64,000 nt of DNA from Trifolium pratense (GCF_020283565.1 NC_060060.1:57397257-57461256), one strand, 5' to 3'; shown: positions 1 to 11,015, counted from the stretch's first letter. Notes: a model not told the origin generated them from the letters alone. Numbers and translations: made by a program.

Positions 1-807
1 TAGGATTTCGTTTGTGAATAACATTTTCTCTATGAACTCCACAAATTCATACTTTTTTTTTGTTATTTAAAGTCTTAATGTGCTTTTAATAGGGAAAAAG
101 AATGTAGAAATTCAAATTCATATGCTGCATCCTATTTATTTAGGGCATGTTTTGATTAGCTTATTTGAGCTTATATACTCACATAAACACAATGTTTTGG
201 AGAGCTTAGAAAATAACTTATGACATGTTGATAAGCTATTTCAACTTGTTTTCATAAGCTGACCAAGATAGTTATGATTATAGGAAAACAATTTAACTTT
301 ATTTTATCAATTTCTCTCTTCTTTTTCGAAAGTAACTGAGAGGCTAACTTGATGAATTGAGATCAATATAACGACTATTTATTATATTTCTATAGTTCGG
401 GACCAAACCAAATAAAAGAGAGAGTGATTGTTTAGGGACTAAATTAGATTGAGAATAGTTTAGTGACTACAATTCTATAGTTCACGGGCTATATAGGAGA
501 GAGTGTGATAGTTTATGGACCAAATTGAAGGTTTAATCAGATATATATATATATGCTGCTGCATTGAAGTGTAAGGTTTTAGTTGTGGCCTTAGTCACTG
601 ATATTGCAGATAATTAATTGTTAGAAATGTGGCTGCATTACAATTGTGGTCGAACTCGAAGTGATCTCAAAAAACTTGATGATGTTTCCGCTGTAATCAT
701 GGTTGTTGACTGTTTTTTATTTCTTTAGACCTTCATGTATTCGTAGTCATGTGTCATACTAAGTTATTCTACTTATTTTCTGGTACTTCCTGAAGTGATA
801 TGAACTT
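1..807. other. Intergenic DNA and probable 5' UTR intron upstream of mL54
   Basis: AT-rich, with no coding potential that I can support. Positions about 145-285 contain alternating AGCTTAT/ATAAGCT words, as seen in legume MITE fragments, but no clean ends are visible. A short (AT)n lies near 541-554. The last part ends in a pyrimidine-rich stretch and TTTCAG at 811-816, a good plant 3' splice site nine bases before the mL54 start codon. The upstream stretch is therefore probably partly an intron in the 5' leader, but the matching 5' splice site cannot be assigned. Confidence 0.45.
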
Positions 808-825
808 GTGTTTCAGAAAAAAGTC

Positions 826-1221
826 ATGGCAATGAACCATGTGAGGTCTGTTAGAAGCATTCTATGCACCAAAGATGCAGTTACGGTTGCATGCCAGCGA
901 ACTTTTGCTACTGGGAAAGCAAAGAAAGGAGGTAAAGGCGGTGCAGCTGCTGATGGACCTAAAGCATCCTCTCTCAGCAAAGAAGTTAAGGCAAGTACCG
1001 TTGTAGGTGGCAACATTCTCAAGGAAGGTACCGATCCAAAAATCTTGCCTGACTCTGAATACCCTGACTGGTTGTGGCATCTCCTTGATAAACGTCCTGC
1101 ACTAAGTGAGTTACGTAGGAAGGATATTGGTACACTCCCTTATGAAGATCTAAAACGATATGTTAAGCTGGATAATCGTGCAAGGATCAAGGAGAATAAC
1201 TCTCTCAAGGCTAAGAACTAA
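826..1221 (+). CDS. mL54: Mitochondrial large-subunit ribosomal protein mL54 (plant 'L37 mitochondrial' / MRPL54 family)
   Basis: Encodes 131 residues of a nuclear gene for a structural protein of the mitochondrial ribosome large subunit. The N-terminus is basic and rich in hydroxylated residues, with few acidic ones, as expected of a mitochondrial presequence. RTFATG near residue 27 resembles a matrix-peptidase cleavage region, followed by a Lys/Gly-rich linker. The C-terminal half carries the family's conserved block: PDWLWHLLDKRP, then LRRKDIGTLPYEDLKRYVKLD and a basic NRARIKENN tail. The ATG at 826 is preferred over the in-frame GTG at 808, because TTTCAG at 811-816 looks like an intron acceptor and 826 starts the presequence. 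The length is typical for plants and the frame is unbroken. It is the only single-copy housekeeping gene here and marks the edge of the transposon-rich KTI cluster. Confidence 0.93.
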   Translation: MAMNHVRSVRSILCTKDAVTVACQRTFATGKAKKGGKGGAAADGPKASSLSKEVKASTVVGGNILKEGTDPKILPDSEYPDWLWHLLDKRPALSELRRKDIGTLPYEDLKRYVKLDNRARIKENNSLKAKN

Positions 1222-2679
1222 TTCAATTTCAAATAGAGAACTTGAGTTCGGTAGTTTAAAGATCAAACAGTGTCTGAGGTATTTCTTTTTCAAGTTTTTG
1301 TGCTTCTCTGTTTTGTGAGATTCCTTTGATTAATAGATTTCAAGCAAATATTTGCTTGATTTAGCAATTGTGTTTTTTACCGCTACTACTGTTCAGTTTG
1401 TTTTATGCTGGAATGTTTAGTAGATTAAAGCCGATTATCTTTGTTGGTTAAATAGAATATTGTCACTATTTTCATTTTTGTGATTTGATTAGACATGTAT
1501 TACTGTTAGTTAAAGATGATTCTTATATAAACTAAGGAGTTTCCTTCCCCTCTAGTTTTGTTGACAACCAAATGGCAGTTGTAAAAGTCCATTTGCTTCC
1601 ATTCAAGGATCAATTATGGACCTGAATATTTGGATAAACTTCCTTATTAGAATTGAATGTCTTTTACATAGGAATAAGAACAACTTATTTGGAGAAAGAT
1701 CAATGCAGAGTTTATATTTTTATTTTCATTTCTGATAGAGATGCAATGCGATTTGTCATTGTTGCCATTGTTTTCACCATATGATTCATGTTACAAAACA
1801 ACCATCGCTTGCCCCCCTGGCCAGGGAACTAAATAGATGGTGATTTTAAATAATACATCACTTTTGGTGGTTCACTGAAAAATGCATATGCTATTTTCCC
1901 CTTTACTGTCATTGGCTTGTTGGGGGCATTCTTTTCAGGATTAGTTTTGTCGAGTGTTTAGATCACAATTTAATGATCCCTGACTGCCTATCTTTTATTT
2001 TCATTTCACAGTTGTGAATGCTGATTATTGATATTCTTCTTCCTTGCTACACAACTTATCCATACGTTAGATTGTGTTAAATGTGATTTCTAATGATTTC
2101 AAATTGCACAGAATCTGAATCTGATTATGCACACCATGCGTCCATCCTTCACATTTAACACAATCTCACAAAGTTAGACACACAAGTAGTTTGATCTTTA
2201 CCTGACATTTTAGATCGATGATTGCCGGAATGCATAAAATCTAAATCTGTGTATAATCACATTTGTTCAGTGAATGGGATATTTAGAAGCTGGTGTTAGT
2301 GATGCTATGTGCTCCTTTGAGCCCATATGAAGTTGTTTTTTCATGACCCCTATCAAAGCAAGAAAGAAACTAGTAGAGATAAAATCAGACTAACATCATA
2401 GTGAATGCTGATAGAAGTAAACTGAAAGTGAGGATAGTAAGAAAAATATGATCAAAATACAAAAGTATCACTTGTTTAAATTGTGTATTATTAATATGGA
2501 AATTAGATCAGATAGTAAGAAAATTATGCAGTTTATTCAAACAAACGTATTGATTAATTTTATTCCTTCATGATGCTATTCATAATTTTATTTTATTATA
2601 TTAATTTCATGTCAATCAAACTTAACATGTAAAAGTGAAAAATATATATTACACAAGTAGTTCATATATTGAGAATGCT
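1222..2679. other. 3' UTR of mL54 and intergenic DNA before KTI-A
   Basis: No coding sequence seen. The first few hundred bases should contain the 3' UTR and polyadenylation region of mL54. The last part (about 2500-2679) is the 3' flank of the convergently transcribed KTI-A gene. No clear transposon ends were found. Confidence 0.5.
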
Positions 2680-3321
2680 TCAAGCAGATGGCTGGAACCT
2701 AACTTTGTATGGCACTTCAGTTAGAGCCACACGCTGGTTCCCATTACTATCCCTAAAGACCCCAACATTCCTGCATATGACCTTGCAAAAATTGCATACT
2801 GTAGGGCAAAACACAAGCTTATAGTCATCTTCATACTTCTCAATCTTGAACCAGTTGCTGATGGTGTCCTTGCCAGGATTTCCGGCAACCCCACCGGTAG
2901 TCACAAAATATTGTCCAGTTGAAGAATCAAAATCATCAAGCGTCCATACATTGGAATCATTACATATTGTATTAAGGGAAGTCTTAATATTGAGATCAGT
3001 GGAAACTCTAATAACACCTTTCTTAGGGTTAACAGGGGTAAAGGTTACACCTTGACCGCGAAAACCTTCAACCACTACAACATTAAGGGGGCATGTCTCA
3101 TTTGGTGATCTCGCTATGAGAACAAAACCACTACCAACAACACAAGGCCCACGGCCGTCACATGGGGTTGTGGGGACCGGTCGAATGTAGTAGTCTACTC
3201 CGGCCCGAACCTTGTTGCCTTCTGTGTCAACCACTTGCTCAGGTGAAGCATCAGCTTCTCCGAACAAGGGTTGAGTGGACAAGGCAAAAAGAAGTGCAAA
3301 TGATAGGATTATAGATTTCAT
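2680..3321 (-). CDS. Kunitz-type trypsin inhibitor KTI-A
   Basis: Secreted serine-protease inhibitor of the soybean-trypsin-inhibitor (Kunitz, PF00197) beta-trefoil family, 213 residues. The N-terminus (MKSIILSFALLFALSTQPLFG) is a signal peptide with cleavage expected around EADA. The family signature [LIVM]-x-D-x2-G-x2-[LIVM]-x5-Y-x-[LIVM] is met by VVDTEGNKVRAGVDYYI. The cysteines of disulfide 1 are present (ETCPLN and NTICND). The C-terminal loop has four cysteines (CPTVCNFCKVIC) instead of the classical two, and a further pair, PCDGRGPC, sits in the N-terminal third and is unique to this copy. NWFKIEKYEDDYKLVFC is the conserved C-terminal core. The frame is open further upstream to 3399, but the ATG at 3321 is chosen because it begins the signal peptide and lies about 75 bp downstream of a TATA box. 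The gene has no intron, as usual for KTIs. P1 specificity cannot be read with confidence. Confidence 0.95.
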   Translation of the reverse strand: MKSIILSFALLFALSTQPLFGEADASPEQVVDTEGNKVRAGVDYYIRPVPTTPCDGRGPCVVGSGFVLIARSPNETCPLNVVVVEGFRGQGVTFTPVNPKKGVIRVSTDLNIKTSLNTICNDSNVWTLDDFDSSTGQYFVTTGGVAGNPGKDTISNWFKIEKYEDDYKLVFCPTVCNFCKVICRNVGVFRDSNGNQRVALTEVPYKVRFQPSA

Positions 3322-3396
3322 GGTTAGTTTGTATTCTTGCCACAAGTATGTCTTTGTAAATTTGTATTGGTGGGAGTTTGGAGGAGTTATAAGACT

Positions 3397-3406
3397 CAAT
3401 TTATAG
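3397..3406 (-). promoter_or_regulatory. TATA box of KTI-A
   Basis: CTATAAATTG on the minus strand, about 75-85 bp upstream of the KTI-A ATG. The same word at the same distance occurs before KTI-B and the KTI-D copies. About 20 bp further upstream is the ACTATGGATTC word also found before KTI-C. The ATACAATTGGC element of the other KTI promoters is absent or degenerate here. Confidence 0.75.
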
Positions 3407-3409
3407 ATA

Positions 3410-4090
3410 ATGATGTGATCTCAAACTATGGATTCAAATAATTTTATATAGTATTATCAAAGAAAAATCAAAGTCAATGATATTGCCCAACTCATAAAGT
3501 TTCCTTATTAAGTTATATTACTTCCAATTCCCCACGTCTAGTTAGCTATGTCAGCATTAATTGATTGTGTTGGAAATTATGGATTGTCAATTCAACAGGC
3601 TAGGATGAAATGGAATAAACAAATTGGTTTACAATTCAGGGTCGCCATTTTTGAAACAGCTTTAATGTATTATTGCACTTTGGATTGGCTTAAGGGTGAG
3701 TGAGTCATTTTGCCAACATGTATGACTTTTTTCTTCATAAAAATGAATAACAAATATTGATCTAGTTATGTACAAAAAAAAAAAAATGATCTAGTTAGTA
3801 GTTGTTAGTTCATTGCAATTGAAAATTTGAAACCGCTTAGTGCGTACTAGCTAGATTTGAGAACATAGATTCATTGATATTGTGAGATCTATATTTTGAG
3901 AGCTACTTTTATCCTTCCACCAATTTTTTAAAAGTCACGTTGAGATATATCAAGTGTTAATTAAAGTTTTTTATTAAATAAAAAAAGATTAAAATCACTT
4001 ATGTTATTGCTCGAATCAACTCAACCGTGTTTTTTTTTTTATTTATTTGGATGAACAAATTAGTATAGAAATGATTTTTAGTGGGAGAAA
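3410..4090. other. KTI-A upstream region and intergenic DNA
   Basis: Promoter-distal sequence of KTI-A followed by AT-rich DNA. No gene or transposon end was recognised. Confidence 0.4.
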
Positions 4091-4097
4091 AGATCCC

Positions 4098-4235
4098 CTA
4101 TTGTCTCTGTGAGCTTGGTTCAGTTGATAGGGACATCGCACTATATGTGCAGGAGTCCGATTTCGAACTCGGGACACTCCACTTATTCACCTTTAAGGTG
4201 GATTTTCTAGCCATTAGACTACTTGACAAAAAAAA
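4098..4235 (+). mobile_element. tRNA-derived SINE copy
   Basis: Contains a tRNA-like A box region (GAGCTTGGTTCAGTTGATAGG) and, about 45 bp later, a B-box-like TTTCGAACTCGGGAC. A conserved SINE body follows, with 'ttcacctttaaggtggattttctagcca' spelling and an ending near TAGACTACTTGAC. A diverged second copy with the same order of words is at 6062-6190. This is a polymerase III-type SINE and not a tRNA gene, because no cloverleaf can be formed. A short peptide-coding frame across it is not a gene. Confidence 0.7.
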
Positions 4236-4364
4236 ACCTTATCTTTTTGTCTTGCACAATTGGGTAAATAATTAGCCGGTGAACACTCTTTCCTTTGGTT
4301 ATTTTTTTTGTTAGAATGTACTATTTATGTGTTTAGGGCACATTTTTTTTTTACAATAAATTGT

Positions 4365-4855
4365 TTATATTATTTCATTTATAATAAGGTGTTGAATACA
4401 TGTTGGTATATCAATAAAATGATGGACCCTAGCTAAGAATGTGATCGCGTTTGCTAAAGTATGAACAACCTCATTGACTTGTCTCCTAACAAACTCAACA
4501 TGAGAGTTTCTAAAAATTGAAGAAAACAACTGTCTACACTCAATAATAATAGCACCAAACTCTGAGACATTGTTATTATTTTGGTGGAATTGATCAACCA
4601 CTTTTTTTGAGTCAACTTCAAAATCAACATTCTCAACTTGAAGATCATTCACCCATCGTAGTGCAATAAGAAGACCCATCGCTTCACCTTCTTCAACTGA
4701 AGATAATGGTGAGAACCACTCAGTTTTTGCTAGCACAAAATTACCTTCGGCGTTTCTAATACACATTTCAATTCTTACTCAATTTTGAGTGAACGAAAAG
4801 GATGCATCAATGTTACACTTAAACCTCCCTACGGTAGGCCTTGACCACAGCAGCC
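4365..4855 (-). pseudogene. RNase H-like domain relic (non-LTR retroelement / RVT_3 type)
   Basis: Minus-strand remnant of a plant RNase H-like domain (PF13456), as found at the 3' end of LINE reverse-transcriptase ORFs and in related domesticated proteins. Starting near 4850, the reading frame gives WSRPTVGRFKCNIDASF, the typical opening of this domain, then an in-frame stop near 4782. After that come CIRNAEGNFVLAKTEW, AEAxGLLxALxW-like (GEAMGLLIALRWV), and VDFEVDSKKVVDQ, which contains the conserved Asp strand, followed by VEFVRRQVNEVVHTLA. The premature stop and the absence of an upstream RT domain make this a dead fragment. Confidence 0.8.
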
Positions 4856-5091
4856 GGTTCTCCAAACCCTAACATAAGGGGTAGTATTCAAGCTGAATAT
4901 ACCACTACACCATTAAATAAAGTTTGTCCCATATTTAAAAGCGACTGATATATACTTCTATGTATTTATGAACTCAATTATGTCACTTAAGCTCTATCAA
5001 CTATAATATTTGAACACTCTTCTTCTCTACACTCATTCAACACCTTACTTTATCTTTATTTCTTTCTTTTTATCACACCATTAATCTATCA

Positions 5092-5093
<2 letters not shown>

Positions 5094-5164
<71 letters not shown>
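5094..5164. repeat. (CT)n microsatellite
   Basis: About 70 bp of almost uninterrupted CT dinucleotides, with one CCC interruption near 5142. It is not next to a gene start. Confidence 0.97.
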
Positions 5165-5424
5165 ATCAACATTTTTTGTTTATATTATATATGTACATTT
5201 ATCATAAATTATGAATCATCACATTATTCATTATTAATTTTCTCACTTTAATAATTACTTATTTAGAAGAGTCAATTCTTCACAACATAGACAATGAAAA
5301 ATAAACTTGCTCAATTTTTAATAAAATAAACATTTTTTGGGACCAAATATTATTGAAAATATTTGAATTTAATATTATGTCAAAATCTTACAAATTAATT
5401 TGTCTTTATTTGTCCCGATGAATT
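5165..5424. other. AT-rich intergenic DNA
   Basis: No feature recognised. Confidence 0.4.
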
Positions 5425-6058
5425 CAGTGGCGGATCCAAGACCTTGAATCAGGGGGTGCAAATTATTTAACGAAAAAAAAATTATAATTATTATATATAA
5501 ATACATGAGAACTAACACAAAAATCAAAACACTTACTCTTGTGGCCTTGATTATAAGCATATATATATTGGAATATCGTATTGTCAGTTATTCAATAAAT
5601 CTAAAAAATAAATATTAATTTACTTATAATTAAAATCGAAGAATTATGAATTATTATCACACGTTAAAGTTTCACACACACACCTATAGTTTAGTGGCTA
5701 CTTTAAATGACCCTGACCATCTGTTGGCCTCATAGTTTTGTACTTTTGCCTCAGAGAAGTTTAGGATAATTCATCAAGTATTTAATAAGTTAATTACAAA
5801 AGTTAAGATAAAACCTTGTATAAAAAGTAAAAGCCTATAACTCTATTCATAATATACAAGCCTATAAGCATGAGCTTGCTGTACCATTTAGTCAAAAACA
5901 TGAAAAGACAGTCGATGAAGTTTGGAGTGAGAAAACGGTGGTGCAAATTCAATATTTGAGGGTGTGCAAAATAGTTCAAAAGCAGAATTTTGAGAGTAAA
6001 TTATACAAAGCTAGGGGGTGCAAGTGCACACACTGAATTAGCTGTAGATCCGCCCCTG
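5425..6058. mobile_element. hAT-like non-autonomous element with CAGTGGCGGATC / CAGGGGCGGATC ends
   Basis: The left end is CAGTGGCGGATCCAAG. The right end reads GATCCGCCCCTG, whose complement is CAGGGGCGGATC, so the two ends form an imperfect terminal inverted repeat. Just inside, AGGGGGTGCAA is found at both ends. The left end matches, in the opposite orientation, the end of the element at 27548-28375 (TTGCACCCCC...GGATCCGCCACTG), so both belong to one family. No exact 8-bp target duplication is visible (GATGAATT against CTGATGAC), so the insertion is old. No transposase coding sequence was found. Confidence 0.6.
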
Positions 6059-6061
6059 CTG

Positions 6062-6190
6062 ATGACGATAGCTTAGTTGGTCAAGATATCACATTATATA
6101 TATATATATATATATATGCAGGAAGTCAGAGTTCAAATTTCAATCACTCAATTTATTTATTTTAAGGTGAAATTTCTAGTGACTAAACTA
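6062..6190 (+). mobile_element. tRNA-derived SINE copy (degenerate)
   Basis: Diverged relative of the SINE at 4098-4235. It has an A-box-like TAGCTTAGTTGGTCAAG, an expanded (AT)n, a B-box-like GAGTTCAAATTTC, then the 'ttattttaaggtgaaatttctagtgactaaactac' body and a poly(A)-like tail. Confidence 0.6.
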
Positions 6191-6867
6191 CATAAAAAAA
6201 AAATCAACTTTGTTTTTACGACAGAATTAATTAATTATTGAATTTAGTTTTTGTCTCTTCCCTATTTCATTATTTAGATTGGCATTGAATTCCATGAGGA
6301 TATGCATGGTTGTGTTAATAGCTGTCAAAATGCATGGGGTGGGGGTCAAATAGGTCGGCCCAAATAATATAGGGTTTGGATAAAAGTTTGATATTAATAA
6401 AAAATATAAGAGCAAATTAATAAAATAAAATTGATTGGATTATATATATATATATATATATAAATTTTTTTTTGAATAAGCTAAATTAGTCCACTCAAAT
6501 TGGCACAAGAGATAACCAAACTTGAGACCTTAAGGAGGAGCACATTCTCATGCCCCAAGCCAATACCACCAGACCAATCCAAGTAAGGTTTTGAATTTTA
6601 TATATTAATTTTTGTTGGTCAAATTTTCTCTTTTTTTTGAAATCGGAGGAAGCAAAATATATAAGAGAGGTGATTTGTGTGATCAAACTTTCTTGACATA
6701 CATATTTTCATTTTCTTTTTTGACATACATATCTTTCAAATTTTTTAAACCAAAAATATCCTCCGCGCATAACTGTAGAAACTAATCCACACGAGGTAAC
6801 TGAGTTCCATTTAAGGGATTGACACCTCCCAACTCCCAACAAATGATTCTTCATACGCACCGACTAA
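6191..6867. other. Intergenic DNA with (AT)n tract
   Basis: AT-rich, with an (AT)n run near 6440-6462. No supported gene. Confidence 0.4.
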
Positions 6868-7579
6868 GAGCATCCACAATGGGGAACTCCAAATTTGAGT
6901 ACTTAAATGAGTCTCACATGGACACATCACTAATTTATTATTTTTTAATAATAGTACCTAATAGGTACTCAACCCCTCCAACCTAGCACTTCGTAAAAAA
7001 GTTCTAAAATAGGTCTCATCAATAACTCCACATTATTACAATAACTTATTATTTAATTATCTATTTTATAATATAAATTGATTGAATGATAAAATTACAA
7101 TATTAGTATATACTATTTTATTTTTATAATTCGAAAAAATAATTAAAATTCGAAATTTAATTTAAAATAAAATTACTAAATTTTAAGAATTACATAATTA
7201 AAAAATAATTTAAAATAACATTACATAATTTTAAAAACAATTAATTTTGTTGATCATCATGTCAAAACGTTGCCAAATATACTCAACAAGATCATGTTGA
7301 TGTTGAAGATGAGCCCACCAATTCAAAAATTGTGCTTTTGTGATGTACAAAAAAAAATTGTGTTTTTTGTATAAATATCCATTAATTCAAATTGAATATA
7401 TAAAATAAAGTGGGTCCCATAGAAAGAATATTTTAATGAAAAATAAGGTGGGTCCAAGAGGAGAGAGTTCTTATTTTAGAAGTGGTACCTAATAAGTACT
7501 TATATAAGTGATACTCCAATGATAATATCTAATAAATACCATAAGTACATAATAAGTACTATACCATTGGAGATGATCC
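6868..7579. mobile_element. PIF/Harbinger-like (Tourist-type) element with transposase C-terminal relic
   Basis: The left edge GAGCATCCACAATGG and the complement of the right edge, GGATCATCTCCAATGG, form an imperfect inverted repeat of the GAGCATCTCCAATGG type common in plant Tourist/Harbinger elements. On the minus strand, 7245-7332 reads LNWWAHLQHQHDLVEYIWQR followed by FDMM. The (H/N)DLVExIWxRF block is the usual C-terminal end of plant Harbinger transposases. The rest of the transposase is gone. A clear 3-bp target duplication was not found. Confidence 0.6.
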
Positions 7580-8136
7580 AGGACCAAATAGTGCCATCTT
7601 TCATGTTTATCTTTCATAAAACACTAAAAATATACCTTTCCCTCTCCAAAGTCACGGATATTGCTTTTTGACTTTAATTAATGAATCCATATGTGGATTC
7701 AACCCGTGAAGTTGTTTTGTCAACAGGTGATTGTAATTGTAAGTTTCACAATATAGTAGCCTTCATTTGAAATTGATGCAAATAAGAAAGAGTATCATAG
7801 AGATAGAATCGGCATAAAATAATTAATGATAAATTTGTGGAAAACCAATATTTATTTTGAGATATTTTTTTAAGGAATTTTTAGACATTTTTTATTTCTT
7901 GAAAAACACTTAATATGAAATAGAAGGATGTATATAAATTAATCTTGAAGAACTACAATGCTAAAATTAAAGAACACTTGAATAAAATAACTATTGATCA
8001 TTCTTATCCATTCATATATTTTTATTCTTTATAAGGAAAATCAAACTCAATAATCCTTATAAACACACTTATAATTTGTTTTTTTCTTTCTATAATCACA
8101 CACTTATAATTTGTTATCATTTGAAAAACTCAACCT
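7580..8136. other. Intergenic DNA, 3' flank of KTI-B
   Basis: AT-rich, no gene recognised. The part next to 8137 is the 3' UTR side of KTI-B. Confidence 0.4.
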
Positions 8137-8781
8137 TTACCTAGTCCTCTGAAACTTAACTTTGAAAGGAACATCAGTGAGGGCCAAATGCATTTCCCTA
8201 GTTTTATCCACATAAATTCCAATATCTTTGCATACATGGTTGCAAGAAAGGCACACATTGGGACAATAGACCAACTTATAAGCATCCTCGTACTTCTCAA
8301 TCTTGAACCAATTGTCGATTGTATGCGAACCCGGGTTGCCCAATACACCATCCGTGGTTATAAGTGTTTCTTCCTTTGAAAAAAGATCAATTTTCCACAC
8401 TAGGGAATCATGGGGACATCTAGAATCATAAGCATCATGAGCGAACATTATGTTGAGATCAGTGGAGAAACGAATAACACCTTTCTTGTTGTTAACGGGT
8501 GTGAACCTCAACGGTAAGCCCAGATTTTGTTTCACAACTACTACATCAAGAGGGCACGATTCACCGGTAGTTTCAAGGGCGATGCCTCCGCTAATATTGA
8601 AACAACTAACAAAGCCACATATGGTGAATGGCTTAGCCGGAATGATGTAGTAATTGGCATCAGATCGGAGATTCTTTCCCAATGTGTCAAGGACTTGATC
8701 AGGTGAAGCTTCGGTCGATCCAAATAGTGGTTGCAAGGATAAGGTAAAAAGAAGGAGAAGTGCTAGCATTTTGTTCTTCAT
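8137..8781 (-). CDS. Kunitz-type trypsin inhibitor KTI-B
   Basis: A 214-residue secreted Kunitz inhibitor (PF00197). The start MKNKMLALLLLFTLSLQPLFG is a signal peptide, with cleavage likely near STEAS. The Kunitz signature is VLDTLGKNLRSDANYYI. The cysteines of disulfide 1 are present (ESCPLD and SRCPHD). The C-terminal loop CPNVCLSCNHVC carries four cysteines, and an extra CGFVSC pair occurs near residue 55, parallel to that in KTI-A. The core NWFKIEKYEDAYKLVYC is intact. There is no intron or break. It has its own TATA box at 8865-8874 and the cluster's shared ATACAATTGGC element. It lies outside the tandem duplication, so it is a single copy in this window. Confidence 0.95.
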   Translation of the reverse strand: MKNKMLALLLLFTLSLQPLFGSTEASPDQVLDTLGKNLRSDANYYIIPAKPFTICGFVSCFNISGGIALETTGESCPLDVVVVKQNLGLPLRFTPVNNKKGVIRFSTDLNIMFAHDAYDSRCPHDSLVWKIDLFSKEETLITTDGVLGNPGSHTIDNWFKIEKYEDAYKLVYCPNVCLSCNHVCKDIGIYVDKTREMHLALTDVPFKVKFQRTR

Positions 8782-8864
8782 TTTTGTGTGTATATGTGCT
8801 TTATGTGTATTAACTTTGTGTTTGTTTTAGTAATGAATGAGGATATGATGCGAATGTAGAGCAT

Positions 8865-8874
8865 CAATTTATAA
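8865..8874 (-). promoter_or_regulatory. TATA box of KTI-B
   Basis: TTATAAATTG on the minus strand, 84-93 bp upstream of the KTI-B ATG, with the same spacing as in KTI-A and KTI-D. Confidence 0.75.
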
Positions 8875-8950
8875 TTGCTACCACACGTCCTATACTCCTA
8901 TCTATGGATTTATAAATTAAATATACATGCTAGATTTGTAGTTCATGGAC

Positions 8951-8963
8951 AATACAATTGGCC
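8951..8963 (-). promoter_or_regulatory. Shared KTI upstream element (AATACAATTGGCC)
   Basis: AATACAATTGGCC on the plus strand reads GGCCAATTGTATT in gene orientation, so it contains a CCAAT core overlapping CAATTG. It lies about 80 bp upstream of the TATA box. The same word stands 70-90 bp upstream of the TATA boxes of KTI-C, C', D, D' and D''. Its function is inferred from conservation only. Confidence 0.55.
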
Positions 8964-9142
8964 AGCATTAATTAGTTAATGGTTGTACTTGTAATTACAC
9001 TTATGAACCGTGTCTTCAAAATGTAATCTATCTCAAATTCTCAACATTGAATTCAAGTGATTAATGGGTTCCCTTTAGGACAAACCGTTTGAAAGATTAT
9101 GAGTTCAATTTTTGATGAAAACAACTTTTATCTAAAATTTGT

Positions 9143-9356
9143 TAGTGTTGTGTTAGGCTTATGGCGCGCCAATGAGCATGTATGCGTGTGTGTAGGCAGA
9201 GCAGGCCTAGCCTACAGCAGCTTGGCTAGCAAGTCATTACTTTAAGTGTGTGTGTATTCACTTGTAAGTGACCATAGGACTTGTAACCCTATATAAGGTT
9301 TTGCTTAGTGATGAATAAAGTAGAGATCACCATTTGGAATCAACAAAATTTACATA
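9143..9356 (+). repeat. LTR-like fragment
   Basis: Begins TGTTGTGTTAGGC, contains a TATA-like CCTATATAAGG near 9290 and ends close to AAATTTACA, as in short copia LTRs. No second copy, primer site or target duplication was found, so this may be a degraded solo LTR. Confidence 0.35.
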
Positions 9357-10582
9357 CCTCGCAGCCAAATTCTAATTTATTGGGATCCTCTTCCCCTAAG
9401 AACTAGAGGGTTAATACAAAAAAAAAAATTAATAATAATAATAATAAAAATAGTAATGTTAGACACATAAAAATTACGAATTAAGTAATGTGGTTAAGTC
9501 ACATCAACTATGAATGAGAATAATATTGGATTTATAAGAGATGCGACTCATTAACCTAATGTCTTAAAGTTTTGAATCGAGATGTGGCATCTCCATCTTT
9601 TATGATCTTAGAGTATTTGACTATTGTTTCTCCCGAACTCTCCCGAACTCCTCAACATTGTTTCTCCCGAATTTTATATCCAGCTCCAGCCAAATAAAAG
9701 CTCTGATTTACTCTTGATCTTGATATTGATAATGTGGAGATCAATATGGTAAAGATTTCCACATTATTTTCTTTAAGTTTTTTTTTCTTTTTTCAATTGA
9801 GAGAATCAATTTCTTAAAATTTACAAAAAAATATTTTGTTCCTTGTGCATGTCTTTCTATATTTTTGTAATTCTATGATACTATACATAGAACATATAGA
9901 AAGAATTGTGTTTATTGTTTAAATTTTACATAACTCCAAGTCTCCAATAAATTTTTTACTAGTACTTGGTTCTTTACCCAAAGCCTCAAACTGAGACTTG
10001 TCGTGTAGGAAACGATGTGCTTTGCTAATAAATAATCGACGGATATTATATTTTTATTTTATTTTGGTCAAAATCGATCGATATTACTCATATTTTACCA
10101 TTAATTTATGATAAGTATAGTAGTAGACAATTTGACTACTCCATATATTTTCGTACTTGCTCAAAATACGGACAAGTTAGAAAATCTTCAATTTCAAAGA
10201 TAACATGATCTCCATGAACTAATTTTGTCATATAGACATTTAGTCAACCAAAAATATAAAACCTTATGGTCGTATAAGAGGTCGGTGTAAACTCTGTTTT
10301 TTTGTGGACATTTTGGTATCTTAGCTTAAAAAAAATTAAATAACGTTTATTTTAAGACATTTTGTATCTTTTAAATATGATTTTAGTTTATAGAATTATA
10401 GTTTTTTTTTATCCCAAAATTAATAAAAATAAATAAAAAAGTAGAACAAAATAATCATCCCTCCAAAAAGAATCCACAAGGAACTCTAGACTCCAGTTTG
10501 CCAATATCCACCCCATATTTTATAGGGACATGTGAGATGTAACACCTCTAAAACTAGTATTATATGATTGTCCAACTCTAGC
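9357..10582. other. Intergenic DNA left of the tandem duplication
   Basis: AT-rich with short simple repeats, e.g. (AAT)n near 9430. No gene was recognised. The tandem duplication starts at its right edge. Confidence 0.4.
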
Positions 10583-10597
10583 CAATCTATTGTTCTT
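10583..10597. other. Left breakpoint of tandem-duplication unit 1
   Basis: CAATCTATTGTTCTT occurs here and again at 43468-43482, where the RNase H end of the plus-strand copia abuts the second copy of the LINE/copia block. To the right of both copies the sequences are homologous for several kilobases, and to the left they are unrelated. Confidence 0.7.
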
Positions 10598-11015
10598 ATT
10601 TTGACTTTTAGTAAAATATGGGGTGAAAGGTTTCTCCCCATTCGCCATATCAGCCGAAACTTATTTTATCACTTCAATGTCCGCTTTGGCTACCTCATCT
10701 AAATCATCATCCGACACTATATATTACAACATTTTGCATTTGTGGTATAGTGCACGAGGAGACATCATTAAGCGTTATGTTCTTTTGTGTCAACTCCACC
10801 GCTTCCAGAATAGTGTTATCCACCTGTTGTAGCACTTCAGGCTGCATTTTAGGAATCACACAAGATGAATTATCACTAAAATGTTGTCCAGATGCTGCGA
10901 AACTACTAGTGTTGTAACAAGAAAAAAACGTCTAACTTGGCAATAGTTCTAGACATGCCAACTTCCATCTCATTAGCATTAGCTGCATATTATTTCTTAA
11001 TAACTTTGTTGGTAG
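10598..11015 (-). pseudogene. LINE ORF1-type DUF4283 protein relic, C-terminal part (unit 1)
   Basis: Read on the minus strand, this follows the fragment at 14274-14365 across the inserted copia element. It gives low-complexity, stop-interrupted sequence (for example NANEMEVGMSRTIAKLDVFF and LQQVDNTILEAVELTQKN). This is consistent with the variable C-terminal tail of DUF4283/zinc-knuckle proteins of plant LINEs. The same sequence recurs at 43483-43900 in unit 2. Confidence 0.55.

Noticed and set aside
3322..3399. Longer N-terminus of KTI-A starting at 3399
   Set aside because: The added residues precede the signal peptide and would put the start codon at the TATA box.
4098..4235. tRNA gene
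   Set aside because: A and B boxes are present but no cloverleaf can be drawn, and a diverged copy with the same tail lies at 6062. It is a SINE.
5094..5164. (CT)n as a GAGA-type promoter element
   Set aside because: No gene starts nearby, so it is reported only as a microsatellite.
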